The notes: generated by a model from the letters alone, not told the origin. Positions 36,779-45,596 are shown, numbered from the stretch's first letter. The stretch: 64,000 nucleotides of DNA from Acinetobacter oleivorans DR1 (GCF_000196795.1 NC_014259.1:2976001-3040000); one strand, 5' to 3'. Numbers and translations: made by a program.

Positions 36779-38422
36779 ATGTCTGAGCATACTTCGATTC
36801 ATTTCGATCCAACAGCTTTACTCATCATCAAACATGAAATTGATCGCTCAATAAAACTGGTTGAAGGTGCAGTAAGCACTTTAATTGAAGAACAAACGCT
36901 CCCTTTTGGTATTGATGATGCATTAGAACAATTTAAGCAATGCACTCAAGTCCTACGTTTAATTGATATCCCCTATCTTGCAAAAATCACTCAATATTCA
37001 ACTGAGCTGATGCAAAAAATTATTGCGAAACCAACGCAAATTAATACCGATGATGTCGTTGCGCTGAGTGAAGGCACGACCATGGTAAAACGATATATTG
37101 AGTTTATCTGCTTGCGTGAATTACAAGTTCCTCAGTTTCTTCTTAATACCTTAAATAATTTAGAATTAGCTTTAAATAAACCACTGACCTCTTCTGGGCA
37201 AGCGATTGCGCCTTTACTTGCAAATGCTTCGCTTGAACTTCCATTCCCAGAAGTATTCATTAATGAAAAAACTCAGTTTATTCATCAACTCTATAAACTA
37301 TCGCTACATCAATTTTTAAATAAAACTGAAGCTACTCATCATTATCAGGCTTTTAAACTGATCGGTACCTATTTGGTCAGCTTGGCAAAACACCAGCCAA
37401 GCCAACAATATTGGCAACTCGTAAATTATGCTTTCGACCATATTGATAACCTGCTTTTAAATGATTCACGCCTACGTGTACTCATTAATGTTGAAAGTTA
37501 TATTGGTCAGTTCTTAGCAACGCCGGAAACTTTCAAGCCTGATTTACCTGCACTTGCAGATATTTTAAGTATAGTTATCGCTCAAGAAGATGAGGTTGCT
37601 CACCATATTCGCAACCAACTTCATATAGGCGATGAAACACCGACAGATACGCAACTACTGGTTTTAAGCCGCCACCTTTTTGGTCCTGATTTCGACACCA
37701 TGCACGCAGTCAGCCAATTAATTTTGAGCGAAATGAACAAAGTGCGTAACGATATTGAATATAACTATCAAAATATGTCGACTGAAAAAGCACAACAATT
37801 GCAAACGAGTCTTTTACAGCTCGCATATACATTCAAACTACTTAACCTTGATGAAGCCTCAGTTGAGCTTTCTCAACAAGCGAGCAGTTTAAGTCAGCTC
37901 AATATATTAAGTAATGAAAACTATGCACAGCAGCTTATGGACAGCATTTTGTCTGCCATGAACTCAATTGGTATTTTGGTCCGCCAATATACGTCTAGTC
38001 GCTTACAACTTAATGTGAACAATACGAATATTTCTTTAGATCGCCTTGATGAGGCACATCAAGCCTTACTCACCGAGACAAAAAATCTAATTGATTTTAT
38101 TTGTCAGAGTCTTACATTATATGCAAATGATCAGACACAAAATATTGAAGCAATTGCAGGTTCACTAAAAGAGCTAGCAGGCGCGGCCGAATTCCTAGGA
38201 AGTGCCATTCAACAAGATGCTTTACTTCAAACTGCTCAATTTGTTCAACAACAACTTGAGCAAAACCAGCCTTTTAATACAGACCAAATTCACTGTATTT
38301 TTAACGTATTAGCGGGCCTTGACATGTTGGTTGACAATTTAAAAAATAAACAACCTGTTCTACAATCCATGTTTAATGTAGCATTGTCGAGTAGTCAACA
38401 ACTTCAAGAAAAGGCAGCTTAA
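36779..38422 (+). CDS. Helical protein resembling the N-terminus of ChpA/PilL
   Basis: 547 residues from the ATG at 36779, which has an excellent AGGGGA site. The ATG nine codons upstream lacks one. The protein is soluble and almost wholly alpha-helical, with no transmembrane segment. The start (HFDPTALLIIKHEIDRSI, then LEQFKQCTQVLRLIDIPYL) and later four-helix-like blocks (IEAIAGSLKELAGAAEFLGS near 460) recall the Hpt-like N-terminal region of the type IV pilus chemosensory kinase ChpA. No phospho-accepting HxxKG motif, kinase or receiver domain is seen. Its stop overlaps the nudC start by one base. Family assignment is tentative. Confidence 0.5.
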   Translation: MSEHTSIHFDPTALLIIKHEIDRSIKLVEGAVSTLIEEQTLPFGIDDALEQFKQCTQVLRLIDIPYLAKITQYSTELMQKIIAKPTQINTDDVVALSEGTTMVKRYIEFICLRELQVPQFLLNTLNNLELALNKPLTSSGQAIAPLLANASLELPFPEVFINEKTQFIHQLYKLSLHQFLNKTEATHHYQAFKLIGTYLVSLAKHQPSQQYWQLVNYAFDHIDNLLLNDSRLRVLINVESYIGQFLATPETFKPDLPALADILSIVIAQEDEVAHHIRNQLHIGDETPTDTQLLVLSRHLFGPDFDTMHAVSQLILSEMNKVRNDIEYNYQNMSTEKAQQLQTSLLQLAYTFKLLNLDEASVELSQQASSLSQLNILSNENYAQQLMDSILSAMNSIGILVRQYTSSRLQLNVNNTNISLDRLDEAHQALLTETKNLIDFICQSLTLYANDQTQNIEAIAGSLKELAGAAEFLGSAIQQDALLQTAQFVQQQLEQNQPFNTDQIHCIFNVLAGLDMLVDNLKNKQPVLQSMFNVALSSSQQLQEKAA

Positions 38423-39165
38423 TGTCTGAATTATCAATTGCTTATATTTTTCATCATCAACAATTACTGGTTGATCAAAACCTTCAACTACCCAAAGTCG
38501 AAAAGTTAGCAAGTGATTTACTTTTCACTCATGATGAGCAGGTCATTGCACGTGACTTGCTTGCTGAGGAACCCATTCCCGAAGGCTTACAACTGGTTCC
38601 AATTCGTCAACTCATTACAAGTTGGTCGAAAGAACAGTTCTTGCAAGCAAGCCGCGCTGTACAATTACTTGAATGGCGACGCAATCATAAGTTTTGTAGT
38701 CACTGCGGACACCCAACAGAAGTTCATCCAACTGAATATGCAATGGTGTGCCCTTCTTGTCGCTATCACCAATACCCTCGTGTAAACCCATGCATTATTA
38801 CGGTCATTACTCGAGGTGATGATGAAATATTGCTAGCGAAGTCAGTCCACAATAAAACCAATATGTATGGTTTGATTGCAGGTTTTGTCGAGGTCGGTGA
38901 AACGCTTGAAGAAGCTGTACAACGTGAAGCTTTTGAAGAAGTAGGCCTAAGACTCAAAAATGTTCAATATATGTCAAGTCAGCCTTGGCCTTTCCCAAGT
39001 AACCTTATGGTTGCGTTTAGAGCAGAATATGAGTCTGGTGAAATTAAACTGCAAGAAGAAGAAATTGCAGATGCACAATTCTTCAAAATTGATCAATTAC
39101 CTGAAATTCCCTTTAAAGGCAGTATTGCTCATTCAATGATTATGCAGATTACCCAAGCTGGGTAA
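38422..39165 (+). CDS. nudC: NAD(+) diphosphatase / NAD-RNA decapping Nudix hydrolase
   Basis: 247 residues. The zinc ribbon is Cys92, Cys95, Cys110 and Cys113, followed by RYHQYPRVNPCIITVI. The Nudix box is AGFVEVGETLEEAVQREAFEEVG near 155-177, then the SQPWPFPSNLM motif that identifies the NADH pyrophosphatase subgroup. The enzyme cuts NAD(H) to NMN(H) and AMP and removes NAD caps from RNA. Its ATG overlaps the upstream gene's stop, so the pair is one operon. Confidence 0.93.
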   Translation: MSELSIAYIFHHQQLLVDQNLQLPKVEKLASDLLFTHDEQVIARDLLAEEPIPEGLQLVPIRQLITSWSKEQFLQASRAVQLLEWRRNHKFCSHCGHPTEVHPTEYAMVCPSCRYHQYPRVNPCIITVITRGDDEILLAKSVHNKTNMYGLIAGFVEVGETLEEAVQREAFEEVGLRLKNVQYMSSQPWPFPSNLMVAFRAEYESGEIKLQEEEIADAQFFKIDQLPEIPFKGSIAHSMIMQITQAG

Positions 39166-39171
39166 TCTGCC

Positions 39172-39202
39172 GTGTTTTAAACGAGATTATCGTTTAAAAC
39201 AC
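39172..39202. terminator. Bidirectional terminator between nudC and the hydrolase gene
   Basis: Perfect 13-base arms GTGTTTTAAACGA and TCGTTTAAAACAC around GATTA. It overlaps the last codons of the convergent hydrolase gene. Confidence 0.65.
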
Positions 39203-40057
39203 TTCTTCAAGAAAATGTAAGATCGTTCTTTTCGTTCTAAAATAATGACTAATAAAACTAGAAAGACTAGCCAAAATTGTAATATGTCCAGTTTTAGGAA
39301 TCACAGCGATATGGCTGTGATTTCCACTTTGTCTTAAAGCTCGGTCCAAATCTAAAGTATTTTCTTTGCCTACAAGTTGATCATTTTCAGCCATAAGTAA
39401 GTAATGTTTAATACTATTTTGATTGACGAAATAGTATGGCATCACTTCTTGATAAGAAATACTTTGGTCAAAAGCATCTTCGGCCAGTGGATCGCCCTTG
39501 TAATCAAAATGATACGGTCCAGCTAAACCAAAAATCGCTTTGATATTGCCCAAACATTGAATAGTGGTGGGTTTTGGATGATAAACAGCAGACATCACAT
39601 TAAATGCCCCTGCTGAGTGCCCCATAAGCACAACATTTTCTGTAGAGATTTCTAGCTTGTCTTGGTTTTGATGCAAATAATTCAATGCCTGAGTCAGGTC
39701 ATCAACAAAACTTGGGAAAATATTTTTAGGTGCTAACTGATAGTTAATCACAGCAACGTCATAGCCTTCTTTGGCAAAGGTCTCACCAATAAAAAGGTAA
39801 TCTCGTTTATTACCATGTTGCCACGCCCCACCATGCACAAACACGATAAGAGGTTGATGAGATAGCCTTTTAACAGATCTATAAATATCCAAACGGTGGC
39901 GAGGCTTTAGCCCATAACGAACATTTGGAACCTGTTCAAAACCATCTTTTGGCGTAAAACGGTTTAAAGCAAAACTCCCCAAATCATACAGGCGGAACTC
40001 TTTATAGAGAGTTCGCGCCTGTTCAATTTTGCTTTGTAGTTGTTCAATCAGATTCAT
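39194..40057 (-). CDS. Alpha/beta hydrolase, esterase/lipase type
   Basis: 287 residues. HGGAWQHGNKRDYLF near 75-89 provides the oxyanion HGGxW motif, GHSAGAFN near 145-152 the nucleophile Ser, ENDQLVGKENT near 232 the acid region and KTGHITIL near 260 the catalytic His. This is the hormone-sensitive-lipase/carboxylesterase-like fold. No signal peptide is present, so a cytosolic short-chain esterase is likely. Natural substrate unknown. It lies three bases after the BON lipoprotein gene on the same strand and probably shares its transcript. Confidence 0.85.
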   Translation of the reverse strand: MNLIEQLQSKIEQARTLYKEFRLYDLGSFALNRFTPKDGFEQVPNVRYGLKPRHRLDIYRSVKRLSHQPLIVFVHGGAWQHGNKRDYLFIGETFAKEGYDVAVINYQLAPKNIFPSFVDDLTQALNYLHQNQDKLEISTENVVLMGHSAGAFNVMSAVYHPKPTTIQCLGNIKAIFGLAGPYHFDYKGDPLAEDAFDQSISYQEVMPYYFVNQNSIKHYLLMAENDQLVGKENTLDLDRALRQSGNHSHIAVIPKTGHITILASLSSFISHYFRTKRTILHFLEEVF

Positions 40058-40060
40058 ATA

Positions 40061-40768
40061 TTACTGTGCAGTCGAAGCAGGATCTGTTTGGTCAGGATCA
40101 ATTGCAACAGGTGTTTGAACTGTTGGCTGAGCAATGACATTATTAATAATTGGTGTAGTCGTTGTGCTACCAGTACTCGCTGCTGGAGCAGGCGCCAAAT
40201 CAACATTATCAATGAGCGTCACAATTTTGGTCACGTTACCAACATTTTGAAGCACATTATTTAAATCATTAATTTCAGCAGTATTTAAACGGCCCATCAC
40301 ATATAAAACACCATCTTCAGTATGGACAAGTACTTTACTGTCCGATACAACTGGCGCTTTCATTAAAAGAGCACGTGTATTTGCTGTTACACCCGCATCT
40401 TGCATGATGGTGTTATAGCTAACTTTGTTACCCACCGTAATATAGTTATGTACAGCTTTCACATCACTCATGGCTTTAAGATTGTCTTCTGCCAATTGTT
40501 TCAAGTACGGGTCTGGCACTTGGCCAGTTAATAAAACTGTACTGTGGAAGCTTTCAATATTAATACGTGACTGCTTGAAACGTTGATCAAGTTTATAAAT
40601 GTTGATATTCGCCGTACGTTTAATTGAAGAGTCAATGAATACTTGGCCTAGACTGCGGACACCGCTATCTGTGCCCACTGGAGCTGTGCCTGTTCCACCA
40701 GAAATAAAACTTGCGCAACCTGATAAACTTGCGACACAAAGCATTGTTACAGCAATACGGTTTAACAC
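40061..40768 (-). CDS. BON-domain outer-membrane lipoprotein (YraP/DolP-like)
   Basis: 235 residues. Signal and lipobox are MLNRIAVTMLCVASLSGC. Two BON domains follow at about residues 47-115 (INIYKLDQRF and VLLTGQVPDPYLKQLAED) and 120-190 (NTRALLMKAPVV, VLVHTEDGVLYVMGRLN). The tail is Pro/Thr/Ala-rich and disordered. E. coli DolP/YraP has this architecture and supports envelope integrity and BAM function. The neighbourhood with yraN and rsmI matches the enterobacterial cluster, although lpoA and diaA are missing here. Confidence 0.88.
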   Translation of the reverse strand: MLNRIAVTMLCVASLSGCASFISGGTGTAPVGTDSGVRSLGQVFIDSSIKRTANINIYKLDQRFKQSRINIESFHSTVLLTGQVPDPYLKQLAEDNLKAMSDVKAVHNYITVGNKVSYNTIMQDAGVTANTRALLMKAPVVSDSKVLVHTEDGVLYVMGRLNTAEINDLNNVLQNVGNVTKIVTLIDNVDLAPAPAASTGSTTTTPIINNVIAQPTVQTPVAIDPDQTDPASTAQ

Positions 40769-40845
40769 TCCACCAGACTCCTATCAATTTCTTGGCTTGA
40801 TCATAAAGCATCAGACTTAAATTTGCTCAAAAGAGTAATGAACTC

Positions 40846-41247
40846 TTAATCCAAAGTAAATGCATTTTCGATCCATTGCAGATCATAATGGAATTTTGAA
40901 AAGTCATGCTGTACTGTTTTTGCAATTTTCTGTGGAAAATCAAAACAAATCACATCAAAACGACAATAAAAATCCTGATAAGATGGATAGCGCTGTAAAA
41001 AACGCATCGCAGTTTTGATAATTTTCTTCTGTTTTGTCCACGTTACCATTTCACAAGCTTGTCCATAATTTCCTATAGTGCGTGCTTTTACTTCAACAAA
41101 AACTAACTCTTGCCCTCTTTTGACGATTAAATCAACTTCGCCACGGCGTGAATGATAATTACTTGTGACCCATACATAGTTTTGTGCTTGTAAAAGGTTT
41201 AAAGCAGTTTGCTCTGCCCATTTCCCCAACTGTTGCGCCAATAACAT
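40846..41247 (-). CDS. yraN: YraN-family nuclease-like protein (UPF0102)
   Basis: 133 residues from the ATG at 41247, which has GGGGA eight bases upstream. A TTG five codons earlier is less likely. Motifs are GKWAEQTALNLLQAQNY, RRGEVDLIVKRGQELVFVEVKAR (the endonuclease-like D-ExK core at about 38-60) and MVTWTKQKKI. The fold is that of Holliday-junction-resolvase-like enzymes. Function is unproven. It is divergent from rsmI, as in E. coli. Confidence 0.9.
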   Translation of the reverse strand: MLLAQQLGKWAEQTALNLLQAQNYVWVTSNYHSRRGEVDLIVKRGQELVFVEVKARTIGNYGQACEMVTWTKQKKIIKTAMRFLQRYPSYQDFYCRFDVICFDFPQKIAKTVQHDFSKFHYDLQWIENAFTLD

Positions 41248-41405
41248 TTTTAATTTCCCCAATGAAAAGCATCTCTAGATGTTTTTATAAATAAGTTATT
41301 TTCTTAAATTCATCTGACATATCAGATCCAAATCGAACAAATGAAAATCAGATCATTTTCGAAAAGCTCAAGCTAGCAGACATTGTTCACGCCCAAATCA
41401 TAATT

Positions 41406-41422
41406 TCGGGTAAACTACCCGA
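41406..41422. promoter_or_regulatory. Inverted repeat in the yraN-rsmI divergent region
   Basis: TCGGGTA, loop AAC, TACCCGA, 34 bases before the rsmI start. It may be a protein-binding site or fold at the start of the rsmI transcript. The function is unknown. Confidence 0.4.
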
Positions 41423-41455
41423 TTAAAATTGTTTATCTGTACGGAGTAAAACCAA

Positions 41456-42292
41456 ATGAGTGCTCAGTTATTTGTTGTAGCCACCCCAATCGGGCACTTA
41501 GATGATATGACTTTCCGTGCAATTGATATTTTAAAATCAGTTTCTATTGTAGCTGCCGAAGATACTCGCCAATCAGCACAATTATTTAAGCACTATAATA
41601 TATCGACTCAACTTACTGCATGTCATGATCACAATGAAAGCAATAAAATTGAGCAGTTAGTCCAAAAATTACTTGCGGGCGATAGCATTGCTTTAATTAG
41701 TGATGCAGGTACACCGCTCATCAGTGACCCAGGCTTTAAATTAGTCCGTGCTGCTCAAGAGAACGGTATTAAAGTTGTTCCAGTGCCAGGTGCATGTGCT
41801 GCTATTGCTGCCTTAAGCGCGGTAGGTTTACCAAGTGACCGTTTTAGCTTTGAAGGATTTTTACCATCTAGAGCTTCACAACGTATTTCTCAATTAGAAA
41901 AACTTAAAAATGAAACCCAAACCTTAATTTTCTATGAGGCACCTCATCGTATTTTAGAGTCTATTAAAGATATGGCTCAGGTATTTGGTGAAGACCGTCC
42001 TGTAGGATTTGCACGTGAAATTACCAAAACCTTTGAAACCATCAAAAAAATGACCTTAAAAGATTTGGTCAGCTTCATTGAAAATGATCACAACCAAGAA
42101 AAAGGTGAAATTGTAGTGGTTGTGGGTGGTGCAGCTGCAAAAACAGATCTAGAACAAGAAAAACTAGATGAACTGTTAAAGCGTTTACTTCAAGACTTAT
42201 CTGTTAAAGCTGCATCTCAACTTGCTGCTGATTTAACAGGAATTAAGAAAAAAGTCGCTTATCAACGTGCGCTCGAGTTAACTCAATCTTAA
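41456..42292 (+). CDS. rsmI: 16S rRNA (cytidine-1402 2'-O) methyltransferase
   Basis: 278 residues. SAM-dependent tetrapyrrole-methylase fold: LFVVATPIGHLDDMTFRAI at the start, VAAEDTRQSAQLFKHY near 35-50, LISDAGTPLISDPG near 80-93, and FEGFLPSRASQR near 125. RsmI with RsmH makes the m4Cm1402 modification in the ribosomal P site. It is a single gene with a hairpin after the stop codon. Confidence 0.95.
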   Translation: MSAQLFVVATPIGHLDDMTFRAIDILKSVSIVAAEDTRQSAQLFKHYNISTQLTACHDHNESNKIEQLVQKLLAGDSIALISDAGTPLISDPGFKLVRAAQENGIKVVPVPGACAAIAALSAVGLPSDRFSFEGFLPSRASQRISQLEKLKNETQTLIFYEAPHRILESIKDMAQVFGEDRPVGFAREITKTFETIKKMTLKDLVSFIENDHNQEKGEIVVVVGGAAAKTDLEQEKLDELLKRLLQDLSVKAASQLAADLTGIKKKVAYQRALELTQS

Positions 42293-42306
42293 TTTTTTAA
42301 TTAGAT

Positions 42307-42339
42307 ATGGTGATGACACAGACTCTTTGTCATCACCAT
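42307..42339 (+). terminator. Hairpin after rsmI
   Basis: 12-base arms ATGGTGATGACA and TGTCATCACCAT with a nine-base loop. It is followed by only a modest T-run. Confidence 0.65.
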
Positions 42340-42382
42340 CTGTTAATTTTGCATAATAAAATATAAGAATAAGAGTACTAAT

Positions 42383-42769
42383 ATGACTCAACAAATAGGC
42401 AAACTTGGCCCCCATGAAGGGCAAGAACTAGAATTATTACTTTCAGGCAAGAAATCTATCGCTTATTTCTATGAAATCCTACCTATCAGTTTTTTAAAGC
42501 ATCTCGAACGAGGTACTTTATCAATGCTGAGTGAAGATATCGAAACTTCTCTACCTTTACCCTTTTCAATTATGCTGATCTATAAAGATGCAACTTTAGC
42601 AGATTTAAATGAACTCATGATGTGTATTGAAACTTTATTTAAAGAAACTAATTTTGAAAAATGTATAGAACTTGAACGAAGAGTTGGACAACTTTTAGGT
42701 TATTTAGAACAAGATATAGAGTTTTATATTCAGCATATTTCGAATCGTCATTTAAGAAAAAAGATGTAA
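42383..42769 (+). CDS. Hypothetical protein, 128 residues
   Basis: No family recognised. It is a soluble, acidic, predicted mainly helical protein starting MTQQIGKLGPHEGQELELLL, with several Glu/Leu-rich segments and a basic end (HLRKKM). No cysteine pairs, signal peptide or membrane segment. It is a single gene, convergent with argP only three bases away, with the rsmI hairpin upstream. GPHEGQELELLLSGKKSIAYFYE could suggest an acyl-homoserine-lactone-synthase-like or sporadic regulator start, but I would not assign it. Confidence 0.6.
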   Translation: MTQQIGKLGPHEGQELELLLSGKKSIAYFYEILPISFLKHLERGTLSMLSEDIETSLPLPFSIMLIYKDATLADLNELMMCIETLFKETNFEKCIELERRVGQLLGYLEQDIEFYIQHISNRHLRKKM

Positions 42770-42772
42770 AGA

Positions 42773-43663
42773 CTATCTCAATATGTGTTTCGCTGACTCC
42801 ACAATAGTCTCCGTTAGTGCATCTAACTGCTTAGACTGCCTTTTCCAATGGTGCCAATATAACGGAATGTCGAGCTCAGCTTCGGGTATAACATCCACTA
42901 AAGTTCCATTGGTTAACAAAGATTGCACCTGTAGTTCAGGAACCATGCCATATCCTAAACCCAATTGGATTGCTTTCACAAAGGCATCTGTAGCTGGAAT
43001 AAAACTGTAAGGATAGCTCTGCAAAGGCAACCCATAATATTTCAGTAATACCTCTGAATGCATAAGATCTTTATGGTTAAAAATGACAGCTGGTGCATTT
43101 CTTAAAGTTTCTCGGTTTACGCCATGTTTAAACCAATCAGCAGCAAATTCAGCCGAAGCCAACATTTTATAACGCATTTTTCCGAGTGGTTGAGCTAAAC
43201 AACCTGACATGACCTGCTCTTCTGCCGAGATACACGCGTTGACTTGTCCTGTTTCTAATAAAGTATGCGTATGCGATTGATCATCAATTTTTAGTTCTAA
43301 GACTATTTTTTCTTTAAAAAGTGTTTGCTGAATGCTCGGTAAAAGCCAAGTCGCTAGCGAATCTGCATTGGACGCTAGAGCAATTTTATAGAATTCCGAT
43401 TCCGATGATTTCCCCATCAAACCTTGTAATAAGTTTTGCTCCATTAATCTCGTATGACGTAAATGTTGCAATAACGTTTGCCCAGCTTGTGTAAGTGCAC
43501 ATGGCCGCCCACGTATAATTAAAATTTGGCCTAAATACTTTTCCAAAGCTTGCACACGTAAAGATACTGCCGAGGGCGTAATATATAAATGCTCACCTGC
43601 TGCATCAAAACTTCCCACTTCTGCGACTGCAAGAAAGGCTTCACACTGTTTGCTATCTAACAT
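42773..43663 (-). CDS. argP: LysR-type regulator ArgP/LysG
   Basis: 296 residues. N-terminal HTH with KQCEAFLAVAEVGSFDAAGEHLYITPSAVSLRVQALEK condensed over residues 4-41, then a substrate-binding domain of periplasmic-binding type. The order and length match ArgP (IciA), the lysine/arginine-responsive activator of argO. It is transcribed divergently from the LysE/ArgO exporter gene with a 105-base shared control region, the classic LTTR arrangement. The ligand is inferred from this context. Confidence 0.88.
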   Translation of the reverse strand: MLDSKQCEAFLAVAEVGSFDAAGEHLYITPSAVSLRVQALEKYLGQILIIRGRPCALTQAGQTLLQHLRHTRLMEQNLLQGLMGKSSESEFYKIALASNADSLATWLLPSIQQTLFKEKIVLELKIDDQSHTHTLLETGQVNACISAEEQVMSGCLAQPLGKMRYKMLASAEFAADWFKHGVNRETLRNAPAVIFNHKDLMHSEVLLKYYGLPLQSYPYSFIPATDAFVKAIQLGLGYGMVPELQVQSLLTNGTLVDVIPEAELDIPLYWHHWKRQSKQLDALTETIVESAKHILR

Positions 43664-43768
43664 ATCAAACCTAAATTTTTTTTAGCCAGACCTAAATATT
43701 CTTAATTTTACTTATTTCTTAATAAAAAGTCAGATAATTCCCACATCTGATTTTTTCATCTTATTGTT

Positions 43769-44371
43769 ATGTTCTCTCTTAGTATATTTTTTAAAGGATT
43801 CGGTATTGGTAGCGGGCTTATTGTAGCAATTGGAGCTCAAAATGCTTTTGTTCTAAAACAAGGTCTTAAACAGCAATACGTATTTTGGCTATGTTTAATT
43901 TGTGCGCTGTCCGACTCGATTTTAATCGCTTTTGGTGTATTAGGTTTTGCCGAAATCATGACAGCATCACCCATCTTAATTACGGTCGCTAAATATTTAG
44001 GGGCAACATTTTTATTGGTCTACGGTGCGAAAGCTTTCTATGCTGCCTTAAAAACCACCCAGAGTATGGAGCTTGATAACAGCCAGAAACAGACTTTAAC
44101 TCAAGCACTAGTGACCTGTCTCGCCTTTACTTGGCTTAACCCACATGTCTATTTGGATACCATTGTTCTGATTGGTTCAGTTGCAACCCAACTAGAAGAC
44201 AAAATTAGTTTTGCTTTGGGCAGCATTGTTGCCTCTTGGATTTTCTTTTTCAGTTTAGGTTATGGCGCAAGATTATTAAAACCATTATTTATCAATCCTA
44301 AAGCATGGAAAATCTTAGATTTCATTATTGGTTGTGTTATGTGGAGTATTGCAATATCACTTCTCATCTAA
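43769..44371 (+). CDS. argO: Lysine/arginine exporter, LysE/ArgO family
   Basis: 200 residues with six transmembrane segments. GFGIGSGLIVAIGAQNAFVLKQGL at residues 10-33 and CLAFTWLNPHVYLDTIVLIG near 119-138 are the two conserved family motifs. The protein exports basic amino acids (or the toxic analogue canavanine) from the cytosol. ArgP divergent upstream is the expected activator. A strong bidirectional terminator follows. Confidence 0.9.
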   Translation: MFSLSIFFKGFGIGSGLIVAIGAQNAFVLKQGLKQQYVFWLCLICALSDSILIAFGVLGFAEIMTASPILITVAKYLGATFLLVYGAKAFYAALKTTQSMELDNSQKQTLTQALVTCLAFTWLNPHVYLDTIVLIGSVATQLEDKISFALGSIVASWIFFFSLGYGARLLKPLFINPKAWKILDFIIGCVMWSIAISLLI

Positions 44372-44385
44372 TGCATTCAAACAGT

Positions 44386-44415
44386 AAAAAGTACCATGTC
44401 TGAATGGTACTTTTT
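44386..44415. terminator. Bidirectional terminator argO / CDF exporter
   Basis: Perfect 12-base arms AAAAAGTACCAT and ATGGTACTTTTT between two convergent genes. Confidence 0.9.
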
Positions 44416-44427
44416 ATGCGCTCAAAA

Positions 44428-45069
44428 TTATGCTTGAGAACCCAACACCAGTTTTGACTGTCTTCTTTCTTGCTGAGACTGTTTTATGACAGCATAACCA
44501 GAAGACACACCCAAGTAAGCAATTACAAAGGCAACAAATAAATCTGGAAATACACTCCCTGTTCCAAATACGCCAACGGCTGCTAAAATCACAGCAATAT
44601 TGGCAATAGAATCATTTCTACTACAGAGCCAAACTGAACGCATATTGGCATCTCCATCACGGTACGCATAGAGCATAAGCGCGACTGAAACGTTAGCAAT
44701 TAAAGCCATCACGCCAATTGCTCCCATGACCATTGGTTCGGGTGAAACGCCATAAAAATACGACCAGACCACTTTTGCAATAACAAAAATACCGAAAGCT
44801 GCCATCGTTATTCCTTTAAGTAATGCAGCTGTTGCGCGCCAATATAAACTCATCGAAAGCACAACTAAAGATAATGCATAATTTGCTGCATCTCCGGCAA
44901 AATCTAATGCATCGGCCCATAGCGAAACAGATTGAGCCTTATAACCGCCCAATATTTCTACCACAAACATCAACGCATTGATCACTAAAGCAATCCATAA
45001 CGCTTTTCTAAAACGCGGACTCACTTTTTTTGAAGGAGAACATGTTGAAGCACAACCACATCCAGCCAT
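44428..45069 (-). CDS. Cation transporter of the CDF type
   Basis: 213 residues. The N-terminus has a Cys-rich start MAGCGCASTC followed by a basic stretch and about six transmembrane helices. VVEILGGYKAQSVSLWADALDFAGDAANYAL near residues 36-66 contains the CDF metal-site Asp residues of helix II. There is almost no cytosolic C-terminal domain, so it is a short CDF variant. It is divergent from, and surely controlled by, the MerR-type regulator next to it. Metal (Cd, Zn, Pb or other) is unproven. Confidence 0.85.
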   Translation of the reverse strand: MAGCGCASTCSPSKKVSPRFRKALWIALVINALMFVVEILGGYKAQSVSLWADALDFAGDAANYALSLVVLSMSLYWRATAALLKGITMAAFGIFVIAKVVWSYFYGVSPEPMVMGAIGVMALIANVSVALMLYAYRDGDANMRSVWLCSRNDSIANIAVILAAVGVFGTGSVFPDLFVAFVIAYLGVSSGYAVIKQSQQERRQSKLVLGSQA

Positions 45070-45098
45070 TTTATTTCCTCAAGAACTCTTTTATAGTG

Positions 45099-45130
45099 AT
45101 TAAAAACCCTTGAGTAGCTCCAGAGTCAAG
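45099..45130 (-). promoter_or_regulatory. MerR-type promoter/operator of the CDF gene
   Basis: Read on the minus strand: -35 TTGACT (45124-45129) and -10 TTTAAT (45099-45104), separated by 19 bases. The spacer carries the dyad CTTGA ... TCAAG (45109-45130). The stretched 19-bp spacing is the hallmark of promoters twisted open by MerR-family activators. Confidence 0.75.
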
Positions 45131-45134
45131 CCTT

Positions 45135-45536
45135 ATGAGTCTTTCTATTGGTCAATTATCAAAAAAAGCGGATGTTCCAATTGATACAATCCGTTATTAC
45201 GAAAAAGTAGGTGTGTTGGACCGTATCCAACGTTCAGAAAATAATTATCGTGTTTATACCGAGCAGACCCTCAACGACCTATTGTTTATTAAGCATTGCC
45301 GCGAATTAGATATATCACTCAGTGATATTAAAACGTTAAAAGAAATGAAAACTCAGCCTAAACAGGCATGTACAAAAATTGATAATTTAGTAGATAAATA
45401 CTTAAATGAAGTATCTGAAAAAATTGAACGTTTATTACTTTTGAAAGAATCTTTAATTGATTTAAAACAGCACTGCTCTACCAATCGAACAGTAGATGAA
45501 TGTGGGATTTTAAAAGAACTGCAAAGCTCGCCTTAA
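45135..45536 (+). CDS. cadR: MerR-family Cd(II)/Pb(II)-responsive regulator
   Basis: 133 residues. The winged helix starts SLSIGQLSKKADVPIDTIRYYEK. The dimerisation helix (about 80-110) is followed by a metal loop. Cysteines at 79, 114 and 123 match the three metal-binding Cys of CadR/PbrR (77, 112 and 119 in CadR). It starts only four bases after the operator dyad, so it has a very short leader and represses itself while controlling the CDF gene. The responding metal is inferred. Confidence 0.87.
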   Translation: MSLSIGQLSKKADVPIDTIRYYEKVGVLDRIQRSENNYRVYTEQTLNDLLFIKHCRELDISLSDIKTLKEMKTQPKQACTKIDNLVDKYLNEVSEKIERLLLLKESLIDLKQHCSTNRTVDECGILKELQSSP

Positions 45537-45562
45537 ACCTATTTTGATAAGTTCATACAAAT

Positions 45563-45592
45563 AAAAAAGCACCACTCATGTGATGCTTTTTT
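45563..45592. terminator. Terminator between cadR and the SutA-like gene
   Basis: Arms AAAAAAGCA and TGCTTTTTT with an inner CCA/TGA region, between convergent genes. Confidence 0.85.
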
Positions 45593-45596
45593 AAGA

